Part shown: positions 35,623 to 44,364 of the stretch, one piece after another | Layout: each line of letters begins with the position of its first letter | Position numbering within the stretch: the first letter of the stretch is position 1 | From: Marinobacter sp. HL-58 | Lineage (GTDB): Bacteria; Pseudomonadota; Gammaproteobacteria; Pseudomonadales; Oleiphilaceae | Assembly (NCBI RefSeq): GCF_001314605.1 | Contig: NZ_LIHP01000016.1 | Span: forward strand, 434,001 to 498,000 | Length of the DNA stretch: 64,000 nucleotides | Direction: 5' to 3' | Program-made: the position numbers and the translations under genes | The notes under the pieces: generated by a model | The model's database searches: none | What the model was told of the DNA's origin: nothing | The model's input: the letters and a program-made list of their open reading frames with translations, nothing else

Positions 35623-36720
35623 CTACTCCACGGGATCGCTGTCGTTGCCATACAGCCTGGGCACCCGGGCTGTAACGCCGGTAAGCAGCTCGTAGGCAAT
35701 AGTGCCGGCGTGCCGTGCCACTTCATCGACACTCACGTGCCTGCCCCAGAGCTCCACGGTATCGCCTTCAGAGGCCGCCGGAGCGTTGGTCAGGTCCACC
35801 GCCAGCATGTCCATGGACACCCGGCCAATCAGGCGTATGCGATTACCTGCCACCCAGGCCGGAGTATCCGTGCCGGCGTGGCGGGGATAGCCGTCGCCAT
35901 AGCCGATGGCCACGATCCCCATCCGGGTGTCCTGTTCCGCTATCCAGCTGCAGCCATAGCCCACCGCCTCGCCGGGCCTGAGGGTGCGCACGGCTGTCAG
36001 CGGCGCTTCCAGTGACATTACCGGCTTCAGGCCGAGTTGCGGCCCCGTCTTCTCCAGCATGGGAGAAGCGCCGTAAAGCATGATGCCGGGGCGGCTCCAG
36101 TCAAACATTGGCTGCCCGGGCAGGAAATGGGCAGCGGAATTGGCTGCGCTTTTTTCCAGTAACGGCCAGTCAACCACGGCCTCGGCAAACCGGCGGGTCT
36201 GCTCATCGGTAAAGCCGCTGGCGGCATCGTCCGCGCAGGCAAAGTGGGTCACGAAACCAGTCACCTTTTGCGCCAGGCCCCGGCTTCCCAGCCGTGCCAT
36301 GATCGACCCAAGCATCCCTGGAGGAAAGCCCAGCCGGTTCATGCCGGTGTTTACCTTGAGCCAGAGCGCCGGCACCTGCTCGCACTGCGCCAGCCAGTCC
36401 AGCTGGTAGTCACTGTGCAGCACCACCTCAAAACCTTCACGGGCACAGATGCCCACGTCATCAGCACAATGCATGCCCTGCAGCAGAACCACCGGATGAT
36501 TGACACCGGCCTCACGTATGGCCAGGGCTTCTTCGAGACAGGCAACGGCAAACTTCGGTGCCTCGTCCGCCAGCGCTGTTGCCACTTCACCTATACCATG
36601 GCCGTAGCCATCAGCCTTGATAACCGCCATGACCCGGGCCTGGCCGGCCAGGCGGCAGGCCAGGCGATAGTTGTGGCGAAGTGCCTCGGTATCAATGCGG
36701 GCGAGGGTTTTCCGCGGCAT
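35623..36720 (-). CDS. alr: Alanine racemase
   Basis: This 365-residue PLP enzyme makes D-alanine for peptidoglycan. The PLP lysine is Lys35 in 'VMAVIKADGYGHGIG'. The second catalytic base, Tyr, is in 'MGIVAIGYGDGYPRHAG', and 'RLIGRVSMDMLAVDL' follows as in the family. ATG 36720 overlaps the dnaB stop by one base (TGATG), so it is translated together with dnaB, a known gammaproteobacterial arrangement. Confidence 0.95.
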   Translation of the reverse strand: MPRKTLARIDTEALRHNYRLACRLAGQARVMAVIKADGYGHGIGEVATALADEAPKFAVACLEEALAIREAGVNHPVVLLQGMHCADDVGICAREGFEVVLHSDYQLDWLAQCEQVPALWLKVNTGMNRLGFPPGMLGSIMARLGSRGLAQKVTGFVTHFACADDAASGFTDEQTRRFAEAVVDWPLLEKSAANSAAHFLPGQPMFDWSRPGIMLYGASPMLEKTGPQLGLKPVMSLEAPLTAVRTLRPGEAVGYGCSWIAEQDTRMGIVAIGYGDGYPRHAGTDTPAWVAGNRIRLIGRVSMDMLAVDLTNAPAASEGDTVELWGRHVSVDEVARHAGTIAYELLTGVTARVPRLYGNDSDPVE

Positions 36721-38117
36721 CAATAATCCCCGCCGTAGTCACCGTGGGCCAGGTCCTCAAACTTGGTGTACTTGCCGATAAAGGCCAGGCGAACCGTACC
36801 AATGGGACCATTACGCTGCTTGCCGATAATGATCTCGGCAATGCCCTTGTCGGAAGTATCCTCGTTATAGACCTCGTCTCGGTAGACGAACATGATCACG
36901 TCGGCGTCCTGCTCGATGGCGCCGGATTCCCGCAGGTCCGAGTTTACAGGCCGTTTGTTGGGGCGCTGCTCGAGGCTACGGTTAAGCTGTGACAGTGCCA
37001 CCACCGGACAACTGAGTTCCTTCGCCAGCCCCTTCAGGGACCGGGAGATTTCAGATATCTCGGCGGTACGGCCTTCGGTATTGCCCGGCACCCGCATCAG
37101 CTGCAGGTAATCCACCATGATCAGGCCCAGCTGGCCGTCATTCTCCCGGGCGATACGGCGGGCCCGGGATCTCATTTCCGTCGGGCTCAGGCCGGGTGTG
37201 TCATCAATATAAAGCGGTTTGTCCTTCAGCAGGCTGACGGCGGACGTCAGCCTGGGCCAGTCATCCTCCTCCAGCTTGCCGCTGCGGATCCGGCTCTGGT
37301 CGATACGCCCCAGTGACGACAGCATACGCATGACCAGCGCATCCGCGGGCATCTCCATGCTGAACACCAGAATCGGCGCCCCGGTGCTGATCAGGGCGTT
37401 CTCGACAATGTTCATGGCAAAGGTGGTCTTACCCATGGATGGACGGCCCGCCACAATCAACAGATCCGCCGGCTGCATGCCTGACGTCCATTCATCCAGG
37501 TCCTTGAAGCCGGTGGTCAGGCCCGTGGTGGTTTCGCCGGATTCAAACAGTTCCTCAATCCTGCTGAGCGCCTTGGTCAGTATCGGATTGATGGTCTGGG
37601 GACCGGTCCCCTCCTTGACCCTGGATTCCGCAATCTTGAAAACATTACGCTCCGCCTCATCAAGCACTTCACTGCTGGTGCGCCCGAGTGGATTGAACGC
37701 GGAGTCTGTTATGGCGCCGGACACCTCCACCAGCTGGCGAAGTATGGAACGCTCCCGGACAATTTCCGCGTAGGCCCGGATATTGGCGGCGCCCGGCGTC
37801 TTCTCGGCCAGTTCCGCCAGGTAGGACAGGCCGCCGGCGTCTTCAATATCCCCGGCTCTCTCCAGAAACTCGGTCAGCGTTACGACATCCAGGGGCTCAC
37901 TCTCACTGGCAAGACGCTCGGCAGCCCCGAAGATAAGGCGGTGGTCCTGCCGGTAAAAATCCACAGCAGAGATAATTTCAGCGATTTCATCAAAGCGGCG
38001 GTTATCCAGCATCAGGCCACCAAGAACCGCCTGCTCGGCTTCCACGGAGTGAGGCGGAACCTTGATACGGCTGGTTTCAGGGTCGCTGTTTACCGGTTTG
38101 AAATTCGGGTTGGCCAT
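36720..38117 (-). CDS. dnaB: Replicative DNA helicase DnaB
   Basis: This 465-residue hexameric helicase unwinds DNA at the fork. The N-terminal domain begins 'KVPPHSVEAEQAVLGGLMLD'. Walker A is 'LLIVAGRPSMGKTTFAMNI', Walker B is 'LIMVDYLQLM', and 'LSQLNRSLEQRPNKRPVNSDLRESGAIEQDADVIMFVYRDE' is the conserved C-terminal block. No intein is present. It lies downstream of rplI with a hairpin in the spacer and upstream of alr. Confidence 0.97.
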   Translation of the reverse strand: MANPNFKPVNSDPETSRIKVPPHSVEAEQAVLGGLMLDNRRFDEIAEIISAVDFYRQDHRLIFGAAERLASESEPLDVVTLTEFLERAGDIEDAGGLSYLAELAEKTPGAANIRAYAEIVRERSILRQLVEVSGAITDSAFNPLGRTSSEVLDEAERNVFKIAESRVKEGTGPQTINPILTKALSRIEELFESGETTTGLTTGFKDLDEWTSGMQPADLLIVAGRPSMGKTTFAMNIVENALISTGAPILVFSMEMPADALVMRMLSSLGRIDQSRIRSGKLEEDDWPRLTSAVSLLKDKPLYIDDTPGLSPTEMRSRARRIARENDGQLGLIMVDYLQLMRVPGNTEGRTAEISEISRSLKGLAKELSCPVVALSQLNRSLEQRPNKRPVNSDLRESGAIEQDADVIMFVYRDEVYNEDTSDKGIAEIIIGKQRNGPIGTVRLAFIGKYTKFEDLAHGDYGGDY

Positions 38118-38218
38118 GGAAACATCTTCATCTGGGCATCACATCCGCAACATTTTACGGGGATTGTCGATGCGATGGGAGAGCTAGGGTAACGACAAAT
38201 CATACACCACAAAGCAAC

Positions 38219-38252
38219 AGGCCCGGAATCCACCAAAGCGGATTCCGGGCCT
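38219..38252 (-). terminator. Hairpin after the rpsF-rplI operon
   Basis: AGGCCCGGAATCC (38219-38231) pairs perfectly with 38240-38252 over 13 bases. On the minus strand it is followed by GTTGCTTT, a modest T-run. It could end the ribosomal operon or partly attenuate dnaB. Confidence 0.7.
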
Positions 38253-38301
38253 GTATGGCTACCGACGGGCTGAAGCCCGGCGTTACCGCATGAGGAGCAA
38301 T

Positions 38302-38748
38302 TTACTCGGCAACAACGGCCAGGTTAATCACAACGCTCACGTCGGAGTGCAGCTGAAGCTCGATCTCGTACTCGCCAACCACACGCAGCGGGCCTTCCGG
38401 CAGACGAACTTCACTTTTCTCGACTTCTGTACCGGCAGCGGTAATTGCATCAGCAATGTCGCGCACGCCGATAGAGCCAAACAGCTTGCCTTCTTCACCA
38501 GCCTTGGACGTGATGGTGACAGACGCACCTTCCAGAGCCTCGGCACGAGCCTGGGCGGCAGACAGCTTCTCGGCTGCTGCTTTTTCCAGCTCTGCACGGC
38601 GCTCTTCGAAGGCCTTCAGGTTGTCGGCAGTTGCCGGAACAGCCTTGCCATAGGGCAGCAGAAAATTACGACCGTAACCGGCCTTGACCTTGACCTTGTC
38701 ACCAAGTGAACCAAGGTTTGCTACTTTTTCGAGCAGAATAACTTCCAT
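38302..38748 (-). CDS. rplI: 50S ribosomal protein L9
   Basis: This 148-residue protein begins '[36 protein letters not shown]', the L9 signature, with a long central helix and a C-terminal domain. It matches E. coli L9 (149). It is the last gene of rpsF-rpsR-DUF2232-rplI. Confidence 0.97.
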   Translation of the reverse strand: MEVILLEKVANLGSLGDKVKVKAGYGRNFLLPYGKAVPATADNLKAFEERRAELEKAAAEKLSAAQARAEALEGASVTITSKAGEEGKLFGSIGVRDIADAITAAGTEVEKSEVRLPEGPLRVVGEYEIELQLHSDVSVVINLAVVAE

Positions 38749-38768
38749 CTCGTTAACCTCTTCGTGCT

Positions 38769-39635
38769 TTATTCAGCCGGGCCGGAGGGCTTTATTCGTC
38801 TCCGGATATCCAGCCAGCTATCCACAAAAGCCAGAACTACCAACAGAATCATCAGGGTTGGACCAAGCAGTACCAGCGCCAGATAGAACATGATCAGCCA
38901 CTGACCGCTCAGGTTTTTACGACCCACAACGCCATGAACCAGGGCCAGGGCTGCCAGAATCAGCGGCAAGCCTCCCGCCCAGCCCAGCAGCATGGAATTC
39001 AGCCCGAGAACGGGCCCTGCCAACATGGTAATCACACAGATAACCGCGATTGCCGGTGACAGCCGAAGCGAGTGGAACTCGGTCCGGAATCCGCCCGGGT
39101 TATACAACCCGGCCTGCCAGGATCTCGCCAGCATGGTCATACCCACTCCGATTACCAGGTAGGTACCGGCCATGCTCGCGTTCATGGTCTGCCGAATGAC
39201 TGTTTCCAGCCTGTCGCCAAGACTGCTTGCGACTTCGGCGTTGTACTCTTCGTAAAACCTGACCCCGGTCTGCACCAGATCGTTCAAAAGATCCGGATAC
39301 AGCAGGGGCAGCATCATGCCTGTCACAATACCCAGGAAACTGCCTGCCAGGAGCGCTTTCTCCCAGGACAGGGTCGTTCGCAGAATGGAGGCAATCAACA
39401 TTACCTGAAGCAATACCGCCAGTGCTGTCGGGTCCTGCCCGAACCAGCTCCAGCCCAGTGCCGGAAGCAATGCCCAGAGGCCGATGTTAAGCCCCTGGCT
39501 AATACCCAGCCTGAGAATGACCAGGCCAACTACCGCTGCACCAATCCAGAACAACAGGGGTATCGCAGTGGTAACTGCCGCAACCCCGCCTGCCTGCAGA
39601 GGACCGCGCATTACAAACTGTGCCAGTGCACGCAT
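38769..39635 (-). CDS. DUF2232-type integral membrane protein
   Basis: This 288-residue protein has about eight membrane helices, for example '[23 protein letters not shown]' and '[13 protein letters not shown]'. It sits between rpsR and rplI, where pseudomonads carry a DUF2232 (YybS-like) membrane protein. '[15 protein letters not shown]' is the longest cytoplasmic or loop segment. Function is unknown. Gaps of 27 and 20 bases to its neighbours place it in the ribosomal operon. Confidence 0.85.
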   Translation of the reverse strand: MRALAQFVMRGPLQAGGVAAVTTAIPLLFWIGAAVVGLVILRLGISQGLNIGLWALLPALGWSWFGQDPTALAVLLQVMLIASILRTTLSWEKALLAGSFLGIVTGMMLPLLYPDLLNDLVQTGVRFYEEYNAEVASSLGDRLETVIRQTMNASMAGTYLVIGVGMTMLARSWQAGLYNPGGFRTEFHSLRLSPAIAVICVITMLAGPVLGLNSMLLGWAGGLPLILAALALVHGVVGRKNLSGQWLIMFYLALVLLGPTLMILLVVLAFVDSWLDIRRRIKPSGPAE

Positions 39636-39662
39636 GGTCCCGGGTCCTGTTTATTCTGTTAC

Positions 39663-39893
39663 TTAGTTATCGTGGCTGTCCGAATACGGCAGCAGTGCCA
39701 GGTAGCGGGCACGCTTGATAGCGGTAGCCAGCTGACGCTGATAGCGTGCCTTGGTGCCGGTGATACGGCTGGGCACGATTTTGCCGGTCTCAGTGATGTA
39801 ACCTTTCAGGGTGTCCAGATCCTTGTAATCGATCTCTTTGACACCTTCTGCCGTGAAGCGGCAGAACTTACGACGTCTGAAAAAACGAGCCAT
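39663..39893 (-). CDS. rpsR: 30S ribosomal protein S18
   Basis: This 76-residue basic protein has '[22 protein letters not shown]' and '[28 protein letters not shown]', the S18 pattern. It binds 16S rRNA together with S6, encoded just upstream. Confidence 0.97.
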   Translation of the reverse strand: MARFFRRRKFCRFTAEGVKEIDYKDLDTLKGYITETGKIVPSRITGTKARYQRQLATAIKRARYLALLPYSDSHDN

Positions 39894-39922
39894 AACTTAA
39901 CTCCTCAACTCCGGTGATGGTT

Positions 39923-40339
39923 TTACTCTTCTTCGTCCTGGGTTTCAGCCTGCTGACGGGACTCGTCAGATTCAGCTGAACGACGCGGACGATCATCGCC
40001 GCCACGACGATCTTCACGGGACTCGGAAGCTTTCATCGGGGACAGGTCCGTATCGGCACCATCGCGGCGCAGGATCATGTCGCGGATGATGGCATCGTTG
40101 AAACGGAAGTTGTGAGTCAGCTCGTCCATCGCGGCCTGTGAACATTCAACGTTCATCAGCACGTAGTGAGCCTTGTGAATCTTGTTGATCGGGTAAGCCA
40201 GGTGACGACGGCCCCAATCTTCCAGGCGATGTACCTTGCCGCCATCTTCATTGATGACACCGGTATAACGCTCGATCATCGCGGGCACCTGCTCGCTCTG
40301 ATCCGGGTGTACCATAAATACGATTTCGTAGTGACGCAT
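39923..40339 (-). CDS. rpsF: 30S ribosomal protein S6 with acidic, Glu-ended tail
   Basis: This 138-residue protein starts '[18 protein letters not shown]', with the S6 fold to about residue 97, then a long charged tail rich in Arg, Asp, Glu and Ser that ends 'ETQDEEE' (Glu codons 39926-39934). Terminal glutamates are where RimK adds more, and rimK with a RimB-type protease are in this window. It leads the rpsF-rpsR-DUF2232-rplI operon. Confidence 0.97.
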   Translation of the reverse strand: MRHYEIVFMVHPDQSEQVPAMIERYTGVINEDGGKVHRLEDWGRRHLAYPINKIHKAHYVLMNVECSQAAMDELTHNFRFNDAIIRDMILRRDGADTDLSPMKASESREDRRGGDDRPRRSAESDESRQQAETQDEEE

Positions 40340-40401
40340 GAGTTCTCCCTACGGTTTAAACAGCCTCCAGCAAAGCACAGAAACAGACCGGGCCAATGCA
40401 G

Positions 40402-40436
40402 GAAGCAAGGAGGTGGCAGACACAGCTGCCGGCTTC
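40402..40436 (-). ncRNA. Candidate S6:S18 mRNA leader motif
   Basis: About 63 bases upstream of rpsF, the transcript can fold as GAAG / CTTC enclosing an inner stem GCAG / CTGC with loop CTGTGT. A CCG triplet lies in the internal loop on the 5' side. A bulged CCG is the hallmark of the S6:S18 autoregulatory leader, which mimics the 16S rRNA site. The match is by eye only. Confidence 0.4.
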
Positions 40437-40474
40437 TGGTATCCGATGCCCCGATTTCAGGCAATACAGAACCG

Positions 40475-40491
40475 CCCCCTGAAAAAGGGGG
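40475..40491 (-). terminator. Short hairpin between rlmB and rpsF
   Basis: CCCCC (40475-40479) pairs with GGGGG (40487-40491) around a seven-base loop. On the minus strand it lies 28 bases after rlmB and has only a weak T-rich tail, so it is at best a partial terminator. Confidence 0.35.
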
Positions 40492-40518
40492 TCACGTATT
40501 CTAGGCGTGTGGAGGGCA

Positions 40519-41256
40519 CTATGCAAGCCGCTGGCGCAAAGCTTCGTAGAGGCAAACACCGGTGGCGACGGAAACGTTGAGACTGTCCACGTGGCCCAGC
40601 ATGGGAATGTTGATCAGCAGGTCACAATGCTCGCGGGTCAGCCGCCGCATACCCTTGCCTTCGGCACCCATCACCAGCGCGACCGGGCCGGTAAAGTCCG
40701 CCTGGTAAAGGGTACTGTCTGCCTCGCCTGCAGTGCCGATCAGCCAGACACCATCATCCCTGATGGTTCGCATGAACCTTGCAAGATTTGTCACCCGCAC
40801 CAGTGGCACTGTTTCCGCAGCCCCGCAGGCGACTTTGCGAACCGTTGGAGACAATGACGCGGACTTGTCTTTCGGCACCACCACAGCCTGCACGCCTACT
40901 GCATCGGCGGTGCGCAGGCAGGCCCCCAGATTGTGGGGATCAGTGACGCCGTCCAGAATCAACAGAAACGGAGGCTTGCCAGAAGCGGCCAGCATGGCGA
41001 ACAGATCGTCCTCGCTCCATTCGCGGCTTTCGGACACGGCGGCCACAATGCCCTGGTGAACCCCGGCAACCCGCTGATCCAGCTCCTTCCGGTGCACCAC
41101 CTGCCAGCGCACCCCCAGCTCGTTCAGCGCATCAGTAACGGTTTTAACCCGGCGATCTTCCCGGCCGGTCTGGATCCAGACCTGCTGCAACCGTTCCGGC
41201 TCACGCTTGAGAACGGCTTCAACCGCATGCCAGCCAAAAATAAACTCTTCAGACAC
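40519..41256 (-). CDS. rlmB: 23S rRNA (guanosine-2'-O-)-methyltransferase RlmB
   Basis: This 245-residue SpoU-type knotted methyltransferase modifies G2251 of 23S rRNA. The N-terminal domain starts '[28 protein letters not shown]'. The three SpoU motifs are '[20 protein letters not shown]', '[15 protein letters not shown]' and '[24 protein letters not shown]'. It follows rnr by three bases, the usual rnr-rlmB pair. Confidence 0.95.
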   Translation of the reverse strand: MSEEFIFGWHAVEAVLKREPERLQQVWIQTGREDRRVKTVTDALNELGVRWQVVHRKELDQRVAGVHQGIVAAVSESREWSEDDLFAMLAASGKPPFLLILDGVTDPHNLGACLRTADAVGVQAVVVPKDKSASLSPTVRKVACGAAETVPLVRVTNLARFMRTIRDDGVWLIGTAGEADSTLYQADFTGPVALVMGAEGKGMRRLTREHCDLLINIPMLGHVDSLNVSVATGVCLYEALRQRLA

Positions 41257-41259
41257 GGC

Positions 41260-43884
41260 TTATTTTCCTGACTTGCGAGGCTTTCGTTTCTTGTCGGCTC
41301 CGGCAGCCTTGCCCGTTGCCTTCTTGCCCTTACCCTTGCCGAGGGCCAGCTTGGCGGCTTCCGCCACCAGCTTGTCACGGGCTGACAACTCACCATCATC
41401 CTCGAATGTGGGTACCGCCTCCCCGGAGCCCTGGGACTTGCCGGCTGACTTCGGCGCTGAACCTTTCCGGCGACGGGGCTTTGCCGGTGCATCCGCGGTG
41501 TTGTCGCGGCCACCCCTATCCCCTTTATCCCGGGCACTCCTGGACCCTCGTCCAGCAGCGGCTTTTCCACCCTTGCCCCTGCCTTTACCCTTGTCTCTGG
41601 GTTCGCGCTTGGTGATTTCCAGGGCATCCCGGTCCGCTTGGCGGTGCTGGGGATCACTCACCAGCTCAAGATCAATCTTGCGGTCTTCCATGCCCACCCG
41701 CACCACTTTCACCCGGACATCGTCACCCAGGCGGAAACTCATGGCGGTACGCTCGCCAATCAGGCGGTGCTTGGCGGAGTCATGATGGAAATAGTCACCG
41801 CTCAGCGTCGATACATGGACAAGCCCTTCGATATAAACCCCGGACAGCTCCACGAAGAAACCGAATGGTACGACCGCGGCAATAACGCCATCGTACTCCT
41901 CGCCGACATGATCCTTCAGGTACTCACACTTGAGCCACGCCATGACATCGCGCGTGGCATCGTCGGCCCGGCGCTCGGTCATCGAGCAGTGCTCACCCAG
42001 CTGATGCATACGGGGTGTATCGTAGGGGTAATCCGCAAGCTCCGGGTCCCGTTTTGGCGGAACAACCACATCCTTGCTGCCTTCCTCGCCATGCACCACG
42101 GACTTGATACCACGGTGCACGATCAGGTCCGGATAGCGGCGGATCGGCGATGTGAAATGGGCATAGCTGGAAAAGCCAAGGCCAAAATGACCGCCCTCAT
42201 CAGGGCTGTACACCGCCTGACTGAGAGAGCGCAGCATCACGGTCTGGATTACGTTGGCGTCAGAGCGGTCGGAAATGCTGGACAACAGCTCCTGGTAATC
42301 TGCCGAGGTCGGCTTGTCGCCACCGCCCAGCTGCAGGCCCAGCTCGCTGAGAAACAACCGCACTGCATTAAGACGCTCTTCCGAGGGGCCGTCGTGAACG
42401 CGATACAGCGACGGCACCTTGTGCTTCTTGAGGAAACGCGCGGTGGCGACGTTGGCCGCCAGCATGCATTCCTCGACAATCTTGTGGGCATCGTTGCGCT
42501 GGACCGGAACAATTTCCTCGATCTTGCGGTTTGCATCGAACACCACCTTGGTTTCCGTGGTCTCAAAATCGATGGCACCCCGCTCGGTTCTGGCCTTGCG
42601 CAGCAACTTGTAGAGGTTGTAGAGATTATGCAGGTGCGGCAGAACGTGAGCGTACTGCTCCGACAGCCGGTACCCCGGCTCGGAATCCGGCCGCTCCAGC
42701 ATGTCGCTGACCTTGTTGTAGGTCAGCCGCGCATGGCTGTGCATCACCGCCTGATAGAAGGTGTAACCACTGATGGCCCCGGCAGCGCTGATGGTCATGT
42801 CTGCCACCATACACAGCCGGTCCACGCCCGGGTTCAGTGAACACAGGCCGTTGGACAGCTTTTCCGGCAGCATCGGCACCACATGGTCGGGGAAATACAC
42901 CGAATTGCCACGATTGATCGCCTCCTCATCCAGGGGAGTCCCGGGGCGTACGTAGTGGGACACATCCGCTATGGCCACCAGCAGGCGATACCCCCCGCGC
43001 GGACGGGGCTCGCAATAAATAGCGTCGTCAAAATCACGGGCGGATTCGTCATCAATGGTCACCAGGCGCAGGTTGCGGATGTCCACCCGGTTCTGCTTGT
43101 CTTTCTCGGTGACTTCCTCGGGAATGCCCGCCGCCTGCTCACCCACTGCCGGCGGCCAGCTGTGGGGGATGTCATAGGAGCGGATGGCAACGTCGATCTC
43201 CATGCCCGGTGCCATATGCTCGCCCAGCACTTCGACCACCTTGCCGGTGGGCTGGGTACGCACGGTGGGCTGGCGCAGGATGTCCACAACAACGTACTGG
43301 CCGTGGCGCGCGCCGTTAATATGTTCGGCGGGGATCAGAACCTCGTGGTTGATGCGGGCATTTTCAGGCACCACGAAGGAGATGCCGCTTTCCTGGAACA
43401 GGCGACCAACGGTCTGGTGGGTACGGTATTCCAGCACCTCGACAATCACACCCTCGCGGCGGCCACGGTCGTCCACCCGGTCTACCCGCGCCGCGACCCG
43501 GTCGCCATGAAAAACCTGGCGCATCTGGCGGGCCGTCAGGAACAGATCCGAGCCGCCATCATCCGGAACCAGAAACCCGAACCCGTCCTTGTGCCCTGTC
43601 ACCCGCCCCGTTACCAGGTCAGCCTCTTCAATGGGCAGATAGGCTCCACGGCGGTTACAGATCAGCTGCCCGTCGCGACACATGGCGATCAGCCGCCGGC
43701 GCAGGGCCTCTATGCCCTCTTCAGAGTTCTGCCCCAGTTCCTCGCACAGGGTTTCATGAGTGGCCGGCGCGCCCCGCTCTTTCAGGTGATCGAGAATAAA
43801 CTCGCGGCTCTGGATCGGGTTGTCGTATTTGCTGGCCTCACGCTGGGCGTAAGGGTCATTATCTGTCTTTTTCCTGGAAACCAT
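41260..43884 (-). CDS. rnr: Ribonuclease R with long basic tail
   Basis: This 874-residue 3'-5' exoribonuclease degrades structured RNA. Cold-shock domains are followed by the RNB catalytic block 'RDFDDAIYCEPRPRGGYRLLVAIADVSHYV', carrying the metal-binding Asp cluster, and an S1 domain ('YDGVIAAVVPFGFFVELSGVYIEGLVHVSTL'). The last 110 or so residues are a Lys/Arg/Gly/Ala-rich tail, longer than in E. coli (813). ATG 43884 is preferred because AAGG precedes it by six bases; ATG 43911 has no ribosome site. Confidence 0.95.
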   Translation of the reverse strand: MVSRKKTDNDPYAQREASKYDNPIQSREFILDHLKERGAPATHETLCEELGQNSEEGIEALRRRLIAMCRDGQLICNRRGAYLPIEEADLVTGRVTGHKDGFGFLVPDDGGSDLFLTARQMRQVFHGDRVAARVDRVDDRGRREGVIVEVLEYRTHQTVGRLFQESGISFVVPENARINHEVLIPAEHINGARHGQYVVVDILRQPTVRTQPTGKVVEVLGEHMAPGMEIDVAIRSYDIPHSWPPAVGEQAAGIPEEVTEKDKQNRVDIRNLRLVTIDDESARDFDDAIYCEPRPRGGYRLLVAIADVSHYVRPGTPLDEEAINRGNSVYFPDHVVPMLPEKLSNGLCSLNPGVDRLCMVADMTISAAGAISGYTFYQAVMHSHARLTYNKVSDMLERPDSEPGYRLSEQYAHVLPHLHNLYNLYKLLRKARTERGAIDFETTETKVVFDANRKIEEIVPVQRNDAHKIVEECMLAANVATARFLKKHKVPSLYRVHDGPSEERLNAVRLFLSELGLQLGGGDKPTSADYQELLSSISDRSDANVIQTVMLRSLSQAVYSPDEGGHFGLGFSSYAHFTSPIRRYPDLIVHRGIKSVVHGEEGSKDVVVPPKRDPELADYPYDTPRMHQLGEHCSMTERRADDATRDVMAWLKCEYLKDHVGEEYDGVIAAVVPFGFFVELSGVYIEGLVHVSTLSGDYFHHDSAKHRLIGERTAMSFRLGDDVRVKVVRVGMEDRKIDLELVSDPQHRQADRDALEITKREPRDKGKGRGKGGKAAAGRGSRSARDKGDRGGRDNTADAPAKPRRRKGSAPKSAGKSQGSGEAVPTFEDDGELSARDKLVAEAAKLALGKGKGKKATGKAAGADKKRKPRKSGK

Positions 43885-44024
43885 TCGTATCCTTAATTCC
43901 GACTTCCCCATGGAAACCGGTCGTTATTTTGCATTTGCCGGAGAGTATAACGCCGCCAGCGGCTGCCTGCCTAACCGGCGAACAAAAATAGGTGCAAAAA
44001 CCGGCATTGGCCGGCAAAAAATAT

Positions 44025-44053
44025 TTGACAGCGTTTTTCCGAATGATTAAAGT
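44025..44053 (+). promoter_or_regulatory. Strong sigma-70 promoter of tRNA-Leu
   Basis: A consensus -35 TTGACA (44025-44030), exact 17-base spacer and -10 TAAAGT (44048-44053) precede a GC-rich discriminator (ACGCGCC), typical of stringently controlled stable-RNA promoters. tRNA-Leu begins about 100 bases downstream. Confidence 0.8.
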
Positions 44054-44156
44054 ACGCGCCATCGGTTGACGGCATTGCCTGTCGCCGGGGCAGAAATACC
44101 GGAAATTCAACAAGCTAACGCTTTTGAATCCCCACCGGAGAGACTGCAAATCACCT

Positions 44157-44243
44157 GCCGAGGTGGTGAAATTGGTAGACACGCTAGCTTCAGGTGCTAG
44201 TGGGGGCAACCCCGTGGAGGTTCAAGTCCTCTCCTCGGCACCA
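44157..44243 (+). tRNA. tRNA-Leu (anticodon CAG)
   Basis: This 87-base class II tRNA has acceptor arms GCCGAGG/CCTCGGC, D-arm sequence ATTGGTAGAC, anticodon loop CTTCAGG with CAG at 44191-44193, a long variable arm (GGGGGCAACCCC region), T-loop GTTCAAGTC and encoded CCA. Confidence 0.96.
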
Positions 44244-44270
44244 CTTCCTCCCTCAGGAAGTGTTGAATTA
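44242..44270 (+). terminator. Terminator of tRNA-Leu
   Basis: CACTTCCT (44242-44249) pairs with AGGAAGTG (44255-44262) around CCCTC, followed by TTGAATT. It overlaps the last two bases of the tRNA CCA end. Confidence 0.6.
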
Positions 44271-44364
44271 CTGTTAAATTTCCGAAATCCAGATACGCAC
44301 ATGTCGCAGCCTTTCCTTGGCCTTGATGCGACAACTCCCCGGTGTTACCCGAGGAGTCTCCGGC

